Shown piece by piece: positions 15,406 through 22,806 of a DNA stretch of 22,806 bases. The notes below the pieces were generated by a model. It was not told the DNA's origin and made no database searches. It saw only the letters and a list, made by a program, of their open reading frames with translations. This stretch comes from JBPBPI01 sp050954885 (lineage in GTDB: Bacteria; Pseudomonadota; Alphaproteobacteria; Caedimonadales; Caedimonadaceae): positions 1-22,806 of the forward strand of contig JBPBPI010000047.1 in the NCBI GenBank assembly GCA_050954885.1, read 5' to 3'. Numbering within the stretch: the first letter of the stretch is position 1; each line of letters starts with the position of its first letter. Both the position numbers and the translations under genes were made by a program.

Positions 15406-15981
15406 ATGAATCACGTTATCATTCCACATCGTGCTTTTTATTTAATTCGACATGGCGAGACCGATTGGAATGTAAGGCGGCTGATTACAGGTCAACAAAA
15501 TATTTCCCTAAATCAAAAAGGCCAGAGCCAAGCTAAATCTGCAGCAGAAGTTTTAAAGAGTAAAAACATCAAACAAATTTTTTGCAGCGCGTTACAACGC
15601 ACCCGTCAGACCGCTGATATTATCAATCAACACCTTAAGGCTTCTATTGTTTATCGAGATGATTTGATGGAAAGAGGGTGGGGCCAAGACGAGGGCAAAG
15701 AACATCCTTGTGACACTTCGTTGTCGACCATTGAGGATAAGGATTTGCCGGAAGGTGCTGAATCATCGACAAAATTTCAAAACAGAATTACCACAGCTCT
15801 TATCCACATTCTTGAACACTGCGACGGCACACCACTCATTGTGGCTCATGGGGGTGTGTTTGTGACGCTGATTCATTTTTTTGAACATCAACCCTTACAC
15901 ATTCATAATTGTCTGCCTTATTTATTTCAACCACCCCTTGAAAATATCAAGGGGTGGACCTTTCAGGAAATTAAGTCATGA
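15406..15981 (+). CDS. Histidine phosphatase family protein (phosphoglycerate mutase-like)
   Basis: The 191-residue protein has the family catalytic motif LIRHGETDWN with the phospho-accepting His 16, followed by a GQQNISLNQKGQSQAKSA segment, CSALQRTRQTA, the acid residues in DDLMERGWGQ, and the second histidine in IVAHGG. This places it in the broad PhoE/CobC/GpmB-like branch; the substrate cannot be predicted. Because a cofactor-independent GpmI is encoded at 21079-22632, a glycolytic mutase role is not needed. It is the first gene of an operon: its stop overlaps the next start by four bases (ATGA). Confidence 0.88.
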   Translation: MNHVIIPHRAFYLIRHGETDWNVRRLITGQQNISLNQKGQSQAKSAAEVLKSKNIKQIFCSALQRTRQTADIINQHLKASIVYRDDLMERGWGQDEGKEHPCDTSLSTIEDKDLPEGAESSTKFQNRITTALIHILEHCDGTPLIVAHGGVFVTLIHFFEHQPLHIHNCLPYLFQPPLENIKGWTFQEIKS

Positions 15982-17033
15982 TAATTGGCGAAAGTCTGCA
16001 TCCTTATTATCTGTGGCCTTTGCTGGCTTTTGTCATATCGGTGGTTGTGACACTTCTGATGATTCGCATTCCCATTTACGACGTGCCAAACGAACGCTCG
16101 TCTCATCAAAAAATGACACCACGGGGTGCAGGCTTGGGTATCTTATTGGCATTTACAGGTGTTTGGATGACAAGGGGTTTAAGTGGCATTCCCTTTTATG
16201 ACCTTTATATAGGCTGGATGTTGTGCCTAGGTGCCAGTGTGGTCATGGGGCTTGTTGGGTTTATGGACGATCTTTTTAATATTAAAGAATCGACCAAGTT
16301 GATGATCCAATTGCTCATTGTTTTCTCTTTAACTGTGTTTGGTATCCGTTTTTTTACATTTCCATTGCCTATCCTCGGCGATATATCTTTAAATATGCCT
16401 GTGAGCATTGTGATCACGACCCTATGGATTGTGGGCTTTATGAATGCTTATAACTTTATGGATGGCTTAAATGGCATGACAGGAATTGTCACAATTATTG
16501 CTAGCTTTTTTTGGTTTTTAATTACACATCAACTCTCTTGCGATGTTTTATCTTACTCAGCACTCATTTTAATTTTTGCCCTTTTAGGATTTTTAGGATT
16601 CAATTTTCCCAAAGCCAAAATTTTTCTAGGGGATGTCGGCAGTTTGTTCATGGGAAGTTTATTTGCTTTTTGGGCAATCTTAGGAACCCTTCCTCAATTT
16701 GGTCGTATCTCCTTATGGACAGTTCCAATGCTGTTTTGTCTTTATCTGTACGATGTTATTTTTACCCGGATTCGTCGTCTTTATCGGGGATATCCTTTCA
16801 TGTCGTCGCACCGGGAGCATTTGTATCAACTTTTGAACCGTACAGGATGGTCGCACGCTCAAGTGGTTTCATTGTACGGTGGATTTTTCTGCCTTCAAGG
16901 GATTACAGCCTATTTTATGCAAGAAGTATCTTCTCAATATCATCTTTATTTTTTCTTTCCTTTCATTGGCATATATGGGATTTTGACCTATAAGATCCTG
17001 ATAAAATCCAGACAACACAACATACATGTCTGA
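15978..17033 (+). CDS. Polyprenyl-phosphate N-acetylhexosamine-1-phosphate transferase (WecA/WbpL/MraY superfamily)
   Basis: This integral membrane enzyme transfers a sugar-1-phosphate from a UDP-sugar to undecaprenyl phosphate, the first step of O-antigen or related glycan synthesis. The 351-residue protein has about ten membrane segments and the superfamily motifs VPNERSSHQKMTPRGAG near residue 35, the DD pair in GFMDDLFNIKES, NFMDGLNGM, and FLGDVGSLFMG. Near the C-terminus the SHREHLYQLL motif is typical of the WecA/WbpL branch rather than MraY. No glycosyltransferase cluster surrounds it here. It overlaps its upstream neighbour by four bases and znuC by eight, so expression is probably coupled to both. 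Confidence 0.85.
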   Translation: MIIGESLHPYYLWPLLAFVISVVVTLLMIRIPIYDVPNERSSHQKMTPRGAGLGILLAFTGVWMTRGLSGIPFYDLYIGWMLCLGASVVMGLVGFMDDLFNIKESTKLMIQLLIVFSLTVFGIRFFTFPLPILGDISLNMPVSIVITTLWIVGFMNAYNFMDGLNGMTGIVTIIASFFWFLITHQLSCDVLSYSALILIFALLGFLGFNFPKAKIFLGDVGSLFMGSLFAFWAILGTLPQFGRISLWTVPMLFCLYLYDVIFTRIRRLYRGYPFMSSHREHLYQLLNRTGWSHAQVVSLYGGFFCLQGITAYFMQEVSSQYHLYFFFPFIGIYGILTYKILIKSRQHNIHV

Positions 17034-17730
17034 CCAAAATTCCCTAATTCAGTTGAAAGATGTCTCTTATCAATCTATTTTAACAAATATTGACCTAGAA
17101 ATTCTTCAACAAAAAATTTTAACCATCATTGGCCCTAATGGTGCGGGTAAGACGACCTTGCTCAAAATTATTTTGGGACTGATCAAACCACAAATCGGTC
17201 ACGTGATCCGCAAGCCCCACCTTAAAATTGGGTATATGCCACAAAAAATTATGATGGACAAAAGTCTTCCTATAACGGTTGAACGGTTTTTAAAATTGTC
17301 GCCTCAAAAAGGCTGTATTGAGGCGTCACTTAGATGGGTGGGCATCCAAGATTTACGATATAGATCACTGCATGTTTTATCGGGGGGAGAGCTACAACGT
17401 GTGCTTTTGGGCCGTGCCATCATGGGGTCTCCTGATCTTTTGGTTTTAGATGAGCCAGTGCAAGGTATCGATATTGCGGGCCAAGCCGAAGTTTATCATT
17501 TGATTCAATCTGTACGTGATTATCTTAAGTGTGGGGTGCTTCTTGTGTCTCATGATCTACATTTTGTTCACGCCGCCAGTGATCATGTCATTTGCCTAAA
17601 TCAACATATTTGTTGTCAGGGACATCCAGAAATTGTGCGGCATGATCCTGCTTACGCACAATTGTTTGGCCTTAAACTATCAGATGATCTGGCACCTTAT
17701 CATCACCATCATGATCACCGTCATGTTTGA
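17026..17730 (+). CDS. znuC: Zinc ABC transporter ATP-binding protein ZnuC
   Basis: The 234-residue ATPase contains Walker A (GPNGAGKTT near residue 37), the Q-loop (GYMPQK), the signature LSGGELQR, Walker B (LLVLDEPVQG) and the H-loop (LLVSHDLHFV). The overall pattern and the downstream permease identify the Mn/Zn/Fe-type family, and specifically ZnuC. The C-terminus is His-rich (YHHHHDHRHV), plausibly a zinc-binding regulatory tail. The start overlaps the preceding membrane transferase gene by eight bases. No znuA binding protein and no recognisable Zur box is in the window. Confidence 0.9.
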   Translation: MSDQNSLIQLKDVSYQSILTNIDLEILQQKILTIIGPNGAGKTTLLKIILGLIKPQIGHVIRKPHLKIGYMPQKIMMDKSLPITVERFLKLSPQKGCIEASLRWVGIQDLRYRSLHVLSGGELQRVLLGRAIMGSPDLLVLDEPVQGIDIAGQAEVYHLIQSVRDYLKCGVLLVSHDLHFVHAASDHVICLNQHICCQGHPEIVRHDPAYAQLFGLKLSDDLAPYHHHHDHRHV

Positions 17731-17750
17731 TTTTAAAGAGACATTTACCT

Positions 17751-18548
17751 ATGTTCGATGATTTTATTTTAAGGTCCTTGGCCGCAGGCATCAGCTTTTC
17801 AATGGTTGCAGGTCCTATGGGCTGTTTTGTAATCTGGCGACGTTTGGCTTTTTTTGGCGATACTTTGGCCCATGCGTCATTGTGTGGAATAGCCCTCAGT
17901 CTTTTTATGGATATTAACCCTTTATTAAGCGTACTTTTTATTTGCGGTCTCATTGGTGTTTTGCTAACACACTTTAAATCAGGTCATGACTTATCCTCAG
18001 ATACCGCTCTTGCGGTGATTTCTCACGGATCATTGGCCCTTGGTATTTTAACCTTAAGTTTATTTAAAGGCGCACGTTTTGATTTAAATGCCTATCTCTT
18101 TGGCGATATTTTATCGGTGACATCTCAAGAAGTGGGATTTATTTTAACAGGCGGCCTGATTATTTTAGGTGTCTTGATGTTTATCTGGCCCCAATTGTTA
18201 TCGATGACGCTCGCAGAAGATTTGGCAGCTGTTGAGGGTGTGGCTGTGAGACGGATCAATTTAATTTATATGATTTTGCTTGCGGTCTTTGTGGCTTTTT
18301 CTCTTAAAATGATTGGCGCTCTTTTAATTACCGCCTTATTGATTTTGCCAGCATCTACCGCACAATCTTTTGCCAAATCGCCAGAACATATGGCGTGTCT
18401 ATCAAGTTTGATGGGGATTATTATGGTCACAGGTGGCATCTTTTTGTCTCAATTGTATGACGTACCAACCACACCCGCCATTGTTGTGGTCGGCATAATT
18501 CTGTTTGTATGTTGCAGGTTTAAAGCTACTCTTTCAAAAAATTCATAA
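17751..18548 (+). CDS. znuB: Zinc ABC transporter permease ZnuB
   Basis: The 265-residue permease begins MFDDFILRSLAAGI, the conserved start of the family, so ATG 17751 is preferred over a TTG at 17727 that overlaps the znuC stop. Characteristic segments follow: GPMGCFVIWRRLAFFGDTLAHASL, the membrane segments around LFGDILSV, and the C-terminal MIGALLITALLILPASTAQ. Several membrane helices span the protein. It pairs with ZnuC to import Zn2+ from the periplasm; the periplasmic receptor ZnuA must be encoded elsewhere. It is the last gene of the operon, and 6S RNA follows. Confidence 0.9.
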   Translation: MFDDFILRSLAAGISFSMVAGPMGCFVIWRRLAFFGDTLAHASLCGIALSLFMDINPLLSVLFICGLIGVLLTHFKSGHDLSSDTALAVISHGSLALGILTLSLFKGARFDLNAYLFGDILSVTSQEVGFILTGGLIILGVLMFIWPQLLSMTLAEDLAAVEGVAVRRINLIYMILLAVFVAFSLKMIGALLITALLILPASTAQSFAKSPEHMACLSSLMGIIMVTGGIFLSQLYDVPTTPAIVVVGIILFVCCRFKATLSKNS

Positions 18549-18575
18549 AATCATTTAAAATAGTGATAAATGTTC

Positions 18576-18605
18576 TTGCCAACATCTCTCAGAAGCCTTC
18601 ATAAT
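18576..18605 (+). promoter_or_regulatory. Promoter of the 6S RNA gene
   Basis: TTGCCA (18576-18581) and CATAAT (18600-18605, five of six matches to TATAAT) are spaced by 18 bases. Predicted initiation about 18612 agrees with the start of the terminal stem of the 6S RNA. Confidence 0.55.
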
Positions 18606-18616
18606 AGATATGGATT

Positions 18617-18772
18617 AAGGCTTTGCTTTTCGTATAGTAAAACTTCCCTGGGGCCGATACCTTATCCTTCGGGAGCTGTCCCTGATAAAGTCCGTGGATT
18701 TTTTCATATGGCGCCCACCTGCAACTGCGGGCCGCGAGAGGATGATTATAACTTACGGTTGTAAAAGCTTTA
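18617..18772 (+). ncRNA. ssrS: 6S RNA
   Basis: This stretch has no gene but carries the alphaproteobacterial 6S hallmarks CCCTGGGGCCGATAC, GGGAGCTGTCCCTG and GGCGCCCACCTGC. It folds as a long imperfect hairpin. The ends AAGGCTTT (18617-18624) and AAAGCTTT (18764-18771) pair, CGTA (18631) can pair with TACG, and TGGGGCC (18649-18655) pairs with GGCGCCCA (18710-18717) above the expected central bubble. 6S RNA mimics an open promoter and sequesters housekeeping RNA polymerase in stationary phase. The gene order 6S RNA then 5-formyltetrahydrofolate cyclo-ligase is conserved in many proteobacteria, including E. coli ssrS-ygfA, which supports the call. Exact ends are approximate. Confidence 0.78.
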
Positions 18773-18796
18773 TTCCACAATTAAAGAGGTAATCGT

Positions 18797-19381
18797 ATGG
18801 ATTCAGCCAAAAATATTATTCGTGATCGCATGAAGAAAAGTCGAGAAGATTATTTTAAGTCTCTGTCTGAGTCAGGAAAATCTCAGCTTAATAAAGAGCT
18901 TATTAAAAATATATTGACGCTTATTCCTGCCAATATGAATGGACCTATTGCGGTTTTTTGGCCCATGACCTACGAGCCTGATATAAGGCCTATTTTTGAT
19001 AAAATTTTGAGTATGGGGCGAAAAGTTTTATTACCTGTGATTCAAGGACCTAGGACGTCTCTTATCTTTCGCAATTGGAAGACAGGCGATCGGTTGCAAG
19101 AAAGTAACACAAAGACCATGGAGCCTTTGTTAAAATCAACTATCTATGAGCCTGAGGTGCTTTTGATCCCTCTGCTTGGTTTTGATAACCGCGGTCACCG
19201 CCTAGGCTATGGCGCGGGGCATTATGATCGAACGCTTATGCAATTTTACAAAAAGAAATTAAATATTTTAACAATCGGCGTGGCCTATGAAATGCAACAT
19301 GTTAATGAATTGCCCATAGGATCTTATGATCAACCTTTACATTGGGTAGCAACTGAAGAAAAAATTTATAAATTTGTATAG
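18797..19381 (+). CDS. ygfA: 5-formyltetrahydrofolate cyclo-ligase
   Basis: The enzyme converts 5-formyl-THF to 5,10-methenyl-THF with ATP, returning a storage folate to the active pool. The 194-residue protein has the family features: an N-terminal helix with conserved RDRMKKSREDYF, the segment IAVFWPMTYEPDIRPI, and the nucleotide/metal loop FDNRGHRLGYGAGHYDRTL near residues 132-150. ATG 18797 has AGAGGT at an ideal distance. It lies 24 bases behind the 6S RNA terminal stem and six bases before the YmdB-like gene. Processing from a 6S-ygfA transcript is known in E. coli and plausible here. Confidence 0.92.
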   Translation: MDSAKNIIRDRMKKSREDYFKSLSESGKSQLNKELIKNILTLIPANMNGPIAVFWPMTYEPDIRPIFDKILSMGRKVLLPVIQGPRTSLIFRNWKTGDRLQESNTKTMEPLLKSTIYEPEVLLIPLLGFDNRGHRLGYGAGHYDRTLMQFYKKKLNILTIGVAYEMQHVNELPIGSYDQPLHWVATEEKIYKFV

Positions 19382-19387
19382 GACTTA

Positions 19388-20206
19388 ATGAATATTTTAT
19401 TTTTAGGCGATGTGGTCGGTCGATCTGGTCGACAAGCCGTCATTCACAGCATTCCAAAACTTCGTCAAAAATTAAATCTGGATGCGGTGATTGTTAATAT
19501 TGAAAACGCGGCCGGTGGGTTTGGTATGACAGAAGAAATCTGTGAAGAATTTTTTGACTGTGGTGTTGACGTCTTGACATCAGGCAATCATTTTTATGAC
19601 CAGAAACAAATCAAAGATTACTTTGATTGGCAGACCCGCCTAATTCGGCCTTTGAACTATCCCGCACACAATCCAGGCAAAGGTGTTGTACGTCATACCT
19701 TAAGTAATGGTCAAACACTTGTGGTCATCAATGTTATGGGACAACTTTTCATGGCGCCTATTGACAATCCTTTCAATGCTTTGGAAGATTGCCTGCAAGA
19801 ATATACACTCAAGACCGATGGCGTTGATGCCATCATCGTGGATGCTCATGCCGAAACCAATAGTGAAAAAATGGTGATTGCCCATATGCTGGATGGTCGC
19901 GTCTCAGGTGTCTTTGGCACCCACACCCATATACCTACGGCAGATGCCCGTATTTTGACCCAAGGCACCGGATTTATCACCGATGTCGGGATGTGCGGCG
20001 ATTACAATTCATCGGTTGGCATGAATACTGATATTTCTCTGGCACGGTTTCGTCAGCCCGATGCAAAACCTCGATTGGTACCAGCTATGGAAGAAGCCTC
20101 ACTGGGGGGGGTGTATCTTGAAACTGATGAAAGAACAGGACTGGCCACCACCATCAAATCGTTCCGGCAAGGCCGTATTATCGAGGCTTGTGCTTTGGCA
20201 GCTTAA
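19388..20206 (+). CDS. YmdB/TIGR00282-family metallophosphoesterase
   Basis: The 272-residue protein matches the YmdB family over its whole length: GDVVGRSGR (metal ligand Asp 8), VNIENAAGGFG, TSGNHFYD (Asn-His pair near 68), IVDAHAETNSEK and GTHTHIPTADARILTQGTGF with the C-terminal histidine ligands. Bacillus YmdB is a dinuclear-metal 2',3'-cyclic nucleotide phosphodiesterase that affects sporulation and biofilm; the role in proteobacteria is not defined. AGGA sits close before ATG 19388, and the six-base gap to the cyclo-ligase gene suggests cotranscription. It ends one base before the convergent PIN pseudogene. Confidence 0.9.
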   Translation: MNILFLGDVVGRSGRQAVIHSIPKLRQKLNLDAVIVNIENAAGGFGMTEEICEEFFDCGVDVLTSGNHFYDQKQIKDYFDWQTRLIRPLNYPAHNPGKGVVRHTLSNGQTLVVINVMGQLFMAPIDNPFNALEDCLQEYTLKTDGVDAIIVDAHAETNSEKMVIAHMLDGRVSGVFGTHTHIPTADARILTQGTGFITDVGMCGDYNSSVGMNTDISLARFRQPDAKPRLVPAMEEASLGGVYLETDERTGLATTIKSFRQGRIIEACALAA

Positions 20207-20207
20207 A

Positions 20208-20619
20208 TCAAGCTTTTAACGTGTTAATGAAACCCTTTTGAGACCATTCAAGAATTTTTACGTCTCGTGTGATTAAAGTTCCTTTCAAACAACGCATTGT
20301 GGCGACACTTAATTGATCTGCAGGATCTGCATGAAATCCTTGCGACAATAATTGGACGCTATCCGCTATAATTTGAACGGTCATGGGAATAATATGAAGT
20401 CTGAGCATCTTGACCAGTTGATCAATCCACTCTTGCAAGGGAAGTGTTACAATAAGGCGTTGCTTTTGAATCAGCATGGCAATTTCCCAAAGAAGAAATA
20501 TTGGCCATATAAAGATCATCATTTATAAGAGCTTGTTCAATGACTTGACGCGTCTCTGGTACCAACTTGTCCGCCTCAAGGGCAGCCCAACAAGCCACAT
20601 GCGTATCAAGAATGTACAT
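20208..20619 (-). pseudogene. PIN-domain (VapC-like) toxin, frameshifted
   Basis: The 5' frame from ATG 20619 starts MYILDTHVACWAALEADKL with the first catalytic Asp and runs to DDLYMANIS. The continuation LWEIAMLIQKQRL, the ADPADQLSVAT acidic motif and LITRDVKILEW lie in another frame ending at 20208. Removing one base from the TTCTTCTTT stretch (plus-strand 20489-20498) restores NISLWEIAMLIQ, a normal PIN sequence. The PIN nucleases of this group cleave RNA. The start overlaps the antitoxin stop by 14 bases, as usual in such operons. The toxin should be inactive as written. Confidence 0.85.
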
Positions 20620-20857
20620 CTGTATCCTCGCGTATTACTTCCCAAGCAATGTCAATAGGCGTGATCAAATCATCTTTCCAGATGGCTGTTTCTTTAAGCG
20701 CGTTAAGTCCGCCTTCCGCAGGAGGTTTATAGGGAGACACACGAAGAATAGGTTTACCATGTTTGGTAACAATCAGATGAAGATGATCATGAGACACTTA
20801 TTGAGCAAGTTGATAACATTGAGCTTTTAAAGTGTGAATAGGTATTGTTTGTTCCAT
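20606..20857 (-). pseudogene. Phd/YefM-type antitoxin with in-frame premature stop
   Basis: From ATG 20857 the frame reads MEQTIPIHTLKAQCYQLAQ, then TAA at 20800-20798, and continues in the same frame as VSHDHLHLIVTKHGKPILRV. This is the Phd N-terminal fold (LIVTKHGKP is the family hallmark) and is followed by a 30-residue toxin-binding tail ending VIREDTDVHS. The stop most simply reflects a GAA-to-TAA change. The codon after it is GTG, so reinitiation might give a truncated product lacking the first helix. It is paired with the frameshifted PIN gene at 20208-20619. Confidence 0.85.
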
Positions 20858-21078
20858 TATAAATTCCTTAAAAATTTTACGTCTTAAATTAAAAAATATA
20901 TTTATATAATTACAAACATTTTTGAAATGGGCATAAAAATTTATTTGGGACGGAATAAAAATAAAATAGGTCTTTTTAAAAAAGAATATTTTTAGAATTT
21001 AGACTTATAGAGCAAAGAATTTTTAAAAACGATGCGATTAAATGTATGAGAAGGATCGTAAAAATTAACTCTTAAAAA

Positions 21079-22632
21079 TTATTTTTCTTCCACGCCCATT
21101 TTTAAAATCAAAGACTTTCCTGTCATGTCAATGGGTTGAGGGATATGCATTAACGCAAGTATGGTGGGCGCCACATCACAAAGCTGGCCAAGATCATTTG
21201 TTAAGGCTCGGGTTGAGCCATACATGACAAAGGGCACCGGATTAAGGGTGTGGGCCGTATGGGGCTGTTGAGTTGTTGCATCAAATGTTTGTTCGACATT
21301 GCCGTGGTCTGCCGTGATCAGTAATACACCTTGGGTTTCATCCACGAGAGCACAAAGTTGGGACAGGCAATAATCAAGAGTCTCAACTGCTTTAATTGAC
21401 GCTTTTAAATTGCCGGAATGCCCCACCATATCGGCATTGGCATAATTGACCACAATCAAATCATAAGACTGATCTCGTTGTGCCTGAATTAACTTTTGGG
21501 TCAACTCGTGCGCTGACATTTCAGGTTTTAAATCATAGGTAGCAACCTTAGGTGAGGCCACCAGAAGTCGATCTTCACCAGGAAAATTTTTCTCTTGTCC
21601 ACCATTGAAGAAAAAGGTGACATGGGCATATTTTTCAGTCTCGGCCGCGCGTAATTGTGTCAGTCCTTGATTCGATACAATTTCGCCCAAACTGTTTTCA
21701 ATGCTTTGAGTTGCAAACAAAGGCGGGCAATAAGGGGTAAGGGCGTCAGAATATTCAGCCATGCCTAAGGCCAATATCACAGGCAGATCATCGCCACGTG
21801 TGAAGAAACTAAAGACAGGCATAATTAAAGCTGAAGCCAACTGGCGCATGCGATCGGCCCGAAAATTGGCGAAAAACACCCCGTCGGTATGGGGATCAAT
21901 GCCCAAATATCCTTGATACACAGCAGGCACCAAAAATTCATCGGTGACATTTTGTTGATAGTTTTGCTCAATATAGGCCAAAGGATCATCAAAGGTGGGT
22001 GATTTTCCTTCAACAATGGCGCGGTAAGCTTTTTCTAAACGCTCCCAACGTTGGTCCCGATCCATGGCATAATATCGGCCCGATAAAGACACCAATTTAA
22101 TCAAAGGGTAAGCTTGGATATCTTGCAAAAAAGAAGCCATGAAACCCGCTCCACTGCGGGGTGGTGTGTCACGGCCATCTAAAAAAGCATGTATGTTGAC
22201 AGGAATTCCTTCATTAGCCACCGCTTTGGCAAAGGCCACTAAATGACGTTGATGAGAATGAACCCCACCAGAGGACATCAGTCCCATCAAATGACAGGTG
22301 CCCTGATTTTGTTTCAATTGTTTAATAAAATGTTGATAAGCCGGAAGTTCTTTAAAATTGTCGCTGGCAATGGCTTGATCGATGCGGGGCAAGTCTTGAA
22401 ATATAATGCGTCCCGCCCCAATGTTCATGTGACCGACTTCAGAATTTCCCATCTGGCCCGCGGGCAGACCTACATGATGCGCCGACGCTTCCAATAAGGT
22501 ATGGGGCGATTCTTGCCACAGCTTGGTCCAGGTGGGCAAGTGTGCGGCGCTGATGGCATTGTCATTGCTTTGAGGGCGATGTCCCCAGCCATCAAGAATG
22601 CATAAAATAACCGGACTTGGACGTTGCGTCAT
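21079..22632 (-). CDS. gpmI: 2,3-bisphosphoglycerate-independent phosphoglycerate mutase
   Basis: GpmI interconverts 3- and 2-phosphoglycerate in glycolysis and gluconeogenesis, using two Mn2+ ions and a phosphoserine. The 517-residue protein matches the family length and motifs. LDGWGHR carries metal ligand Asp 14, GQMGNSEVGHMNIGAGR carries catalytic Ser 64, and FLDGRDTPPRS, NFRADRMRQL, NYANADMVGHSGN and LLITADHGNVEQ are also present. ATG 22632 has AAAGAGAG six bases upstream. The gene is intact and monocistronic in view, with a 152-base gap to a divergent gene. Confidence 0.96.
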   Translation of the reverse strand: MTQRPSPVILCILDGWGHRPQSNDNAISAAHLPTWTKLWQESPHTLLEASAHHVGLPAGQMGNSEVGHMNIGAGRIIFQDLPRIDQAIASDNFKELPAYQHFIKQLKQNQGTCHLMGLMSSGGVHSHQRHLVAFAKAVANEGIPVNIHAFLDGRDTPPRSGAGFMASFLQDIQAYPLIKLVSLSGRYYAMDRDQRWERLEKAYRAIVEGKSPTFDDPLAYIEQNYQQNVTDEFLVPAVYQGYLGIDPHTDGVFFANFRADRMRQLASALIMPVFSFFTRGDDLPVILALGMAEYSDALTPYCPPLFATQSIENSLGEIVSNQGLTQLRAAETEKYAHVTFFFNGGQEKNFPGEDRLLVASPKVATYDLKPEMSAHELTQKLIQAQRDQSYDLIVVNYANADMVGHSGNLKASIKAVETLDYCLSQLCALVDETQGVLLITADHGNVEQTFDATTQQPHTAHTLNPVPFVMYGSTRALTNDLGQLCDVAPTILALMHIPQPIDMTGKSLILKMGVEEK

Positions 22633-22680
22633 GATTCTCTCTTTAGATAAAATTCGTTGTCATTTTATACCTGTCTGTTC

Positions 22681-22697
22681 TTCATTTGGCAAATGAA
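22681..22697. repeat. 17-bp palindrome upstream of gpmI and the divergent gene
   Basis: TTCATTTG, a central G, and CAAATGAA form a perfect 8-bp inverted repeat. Its dyad symmetry and position in a divergent promoter region fit a dimeric regulator's operator, but no regulator can be assigned. Confidence 0.45.
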
Positions 22698-22736
22698 AGC
22701 GTAAAAGCCGCAAGATTTAAAGAAATTTGGCAAGAT

Positions 22737-22750
22737 TGATGATTTCATCA
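22737..22750. repeat. 14-bp palindrome TGATGATTTCATCA
   Basis: TGATGA and TCATCA are exact reverse complements with two T between them, 35 bases before the start codon at 22785. It could be a second operator; a short AT-rich palindrome can also arise by chance. Confidence 0.35.
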
Positions 22751-22784
22751 TATTACAATCCATGACAAAGAGATAACAAATACA

Positions 22785-22806
22785 ATGACAACTGATACAC
22801 AAGAAT
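22785..22806 (+). CDS. Start of an unidentified gene, cut by the window end
   Basis: ATG at 22785 opens a frame MTTDTQE that runs off the window. AAAGAGA at about 22767-22773 is a possible but distant ribosome binding site. It is divergent from gpmI. Too little is visible to name it. Confidence 0.4.

Noticed and set aside
15406..15981. Histidine phosphatase as glycolytic phosphoglycerate mutase GpmB.
   Set aside because: The protein lacks features that would fix this substrate, and a complete GpmI is present in the same window.
18570..18780. Small ORFs on both strands over the 6S RNA region.
   Set aside because: They have no ribosome binding site and overlap the conserved 6S structure, so they are shadows.
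20202..20216. AGCTT/AAGCT hairpin followed by T residues at the end of the YmdB-like gene as a terminator.
   Set aside because: The stem is only five AT-rich pairs and overlaps the stop codon, too weak to annotate.
1..22806. Search by eye for CRISPR arrays, insertion sequences and prophage genes.
   Set aside because: No regularly spaced repeats, transposase ORFs with terminal inverted repeats, or phage proteins were seen.

Overview
The window is visibly AT-rich bacterial DNA that reads as an alphaproteobacterial chromosome. The best evidence is an FzlA-type FtsZ-binding GST homologue next to uppP, a 6S RNA directly upstream of 5-formyltetrahydrofolate cyclo-ligase and a YmdB-family gene, and a TipF-like degenerate EAL protein. 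Low GC, flagellar genes, several decayed toxin-antitoxin modules and a signal-peptide-bearing methyltransferase together suggest a host-associated lineage such as Holosporales. That placement is inference from gene content, not from a search.

Layout. Positions 1-4232 hold, on the plus strand, a broken FlgL-like end, fliW, an LdtD-type L,D-transpeptidase, an XRE-receiver fusion regulator and a KGG-repeat stress protein. uppP (minus) and fzlA (plus) diverge from about 5100. A minus-strand block (5822-10570) follows: GNAT acetyltransferase, MazE-like protein, radC, the DEAD-box helicase rhlE and an EAL phosphodiesterase with a dead GGDEF domain. A TipF-like gene with a one-base frameshift diverges from it. 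Then come tRNA-Ala(GGC), an orphan HigA, a fieF-type cation exporter, and a minus-strand pair of mepK plus a frameshifted exported methyltransferase. After tRNA-Gln(CTG) there is a tightly overlapping plus-strand operon (histidine phosphatase, WecA/MraY-like transferase, znuC, znuB), then 6S RNA, 5-FCL and a YmdB-like phosphoesterase. The end holds a doubly broken Phd-PIN toxin-antitoxin pair, gpmI, and the first codons of a divergent gene.

Functional themes. The envelope is served by LdtD (makes 3-3 crosslinks), MepK (a family that cleaves them), UppP (lipid carrier recycling), the WecA-like transferase (loads that carrier) and FzlA (constriction). Motility and c-di-GMP are represented by FliW, the FlgL-like remnant, the EAL enzyme and the TipF-like protein. 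Metal balance is represented by FieF and ZnuCB.

Most striking is how gene breakage is distributed. All long housekeeping genes are open, while accessory genes (FlgL-like, TipF-like, HigA, methyltransferase, Phd, PIN, perhaps MazE) carry single-base frameshifts or in-frame stops. This looks like ongoing genome erosion, although indel errors in homopolymers cannot be excluded from one sequence.
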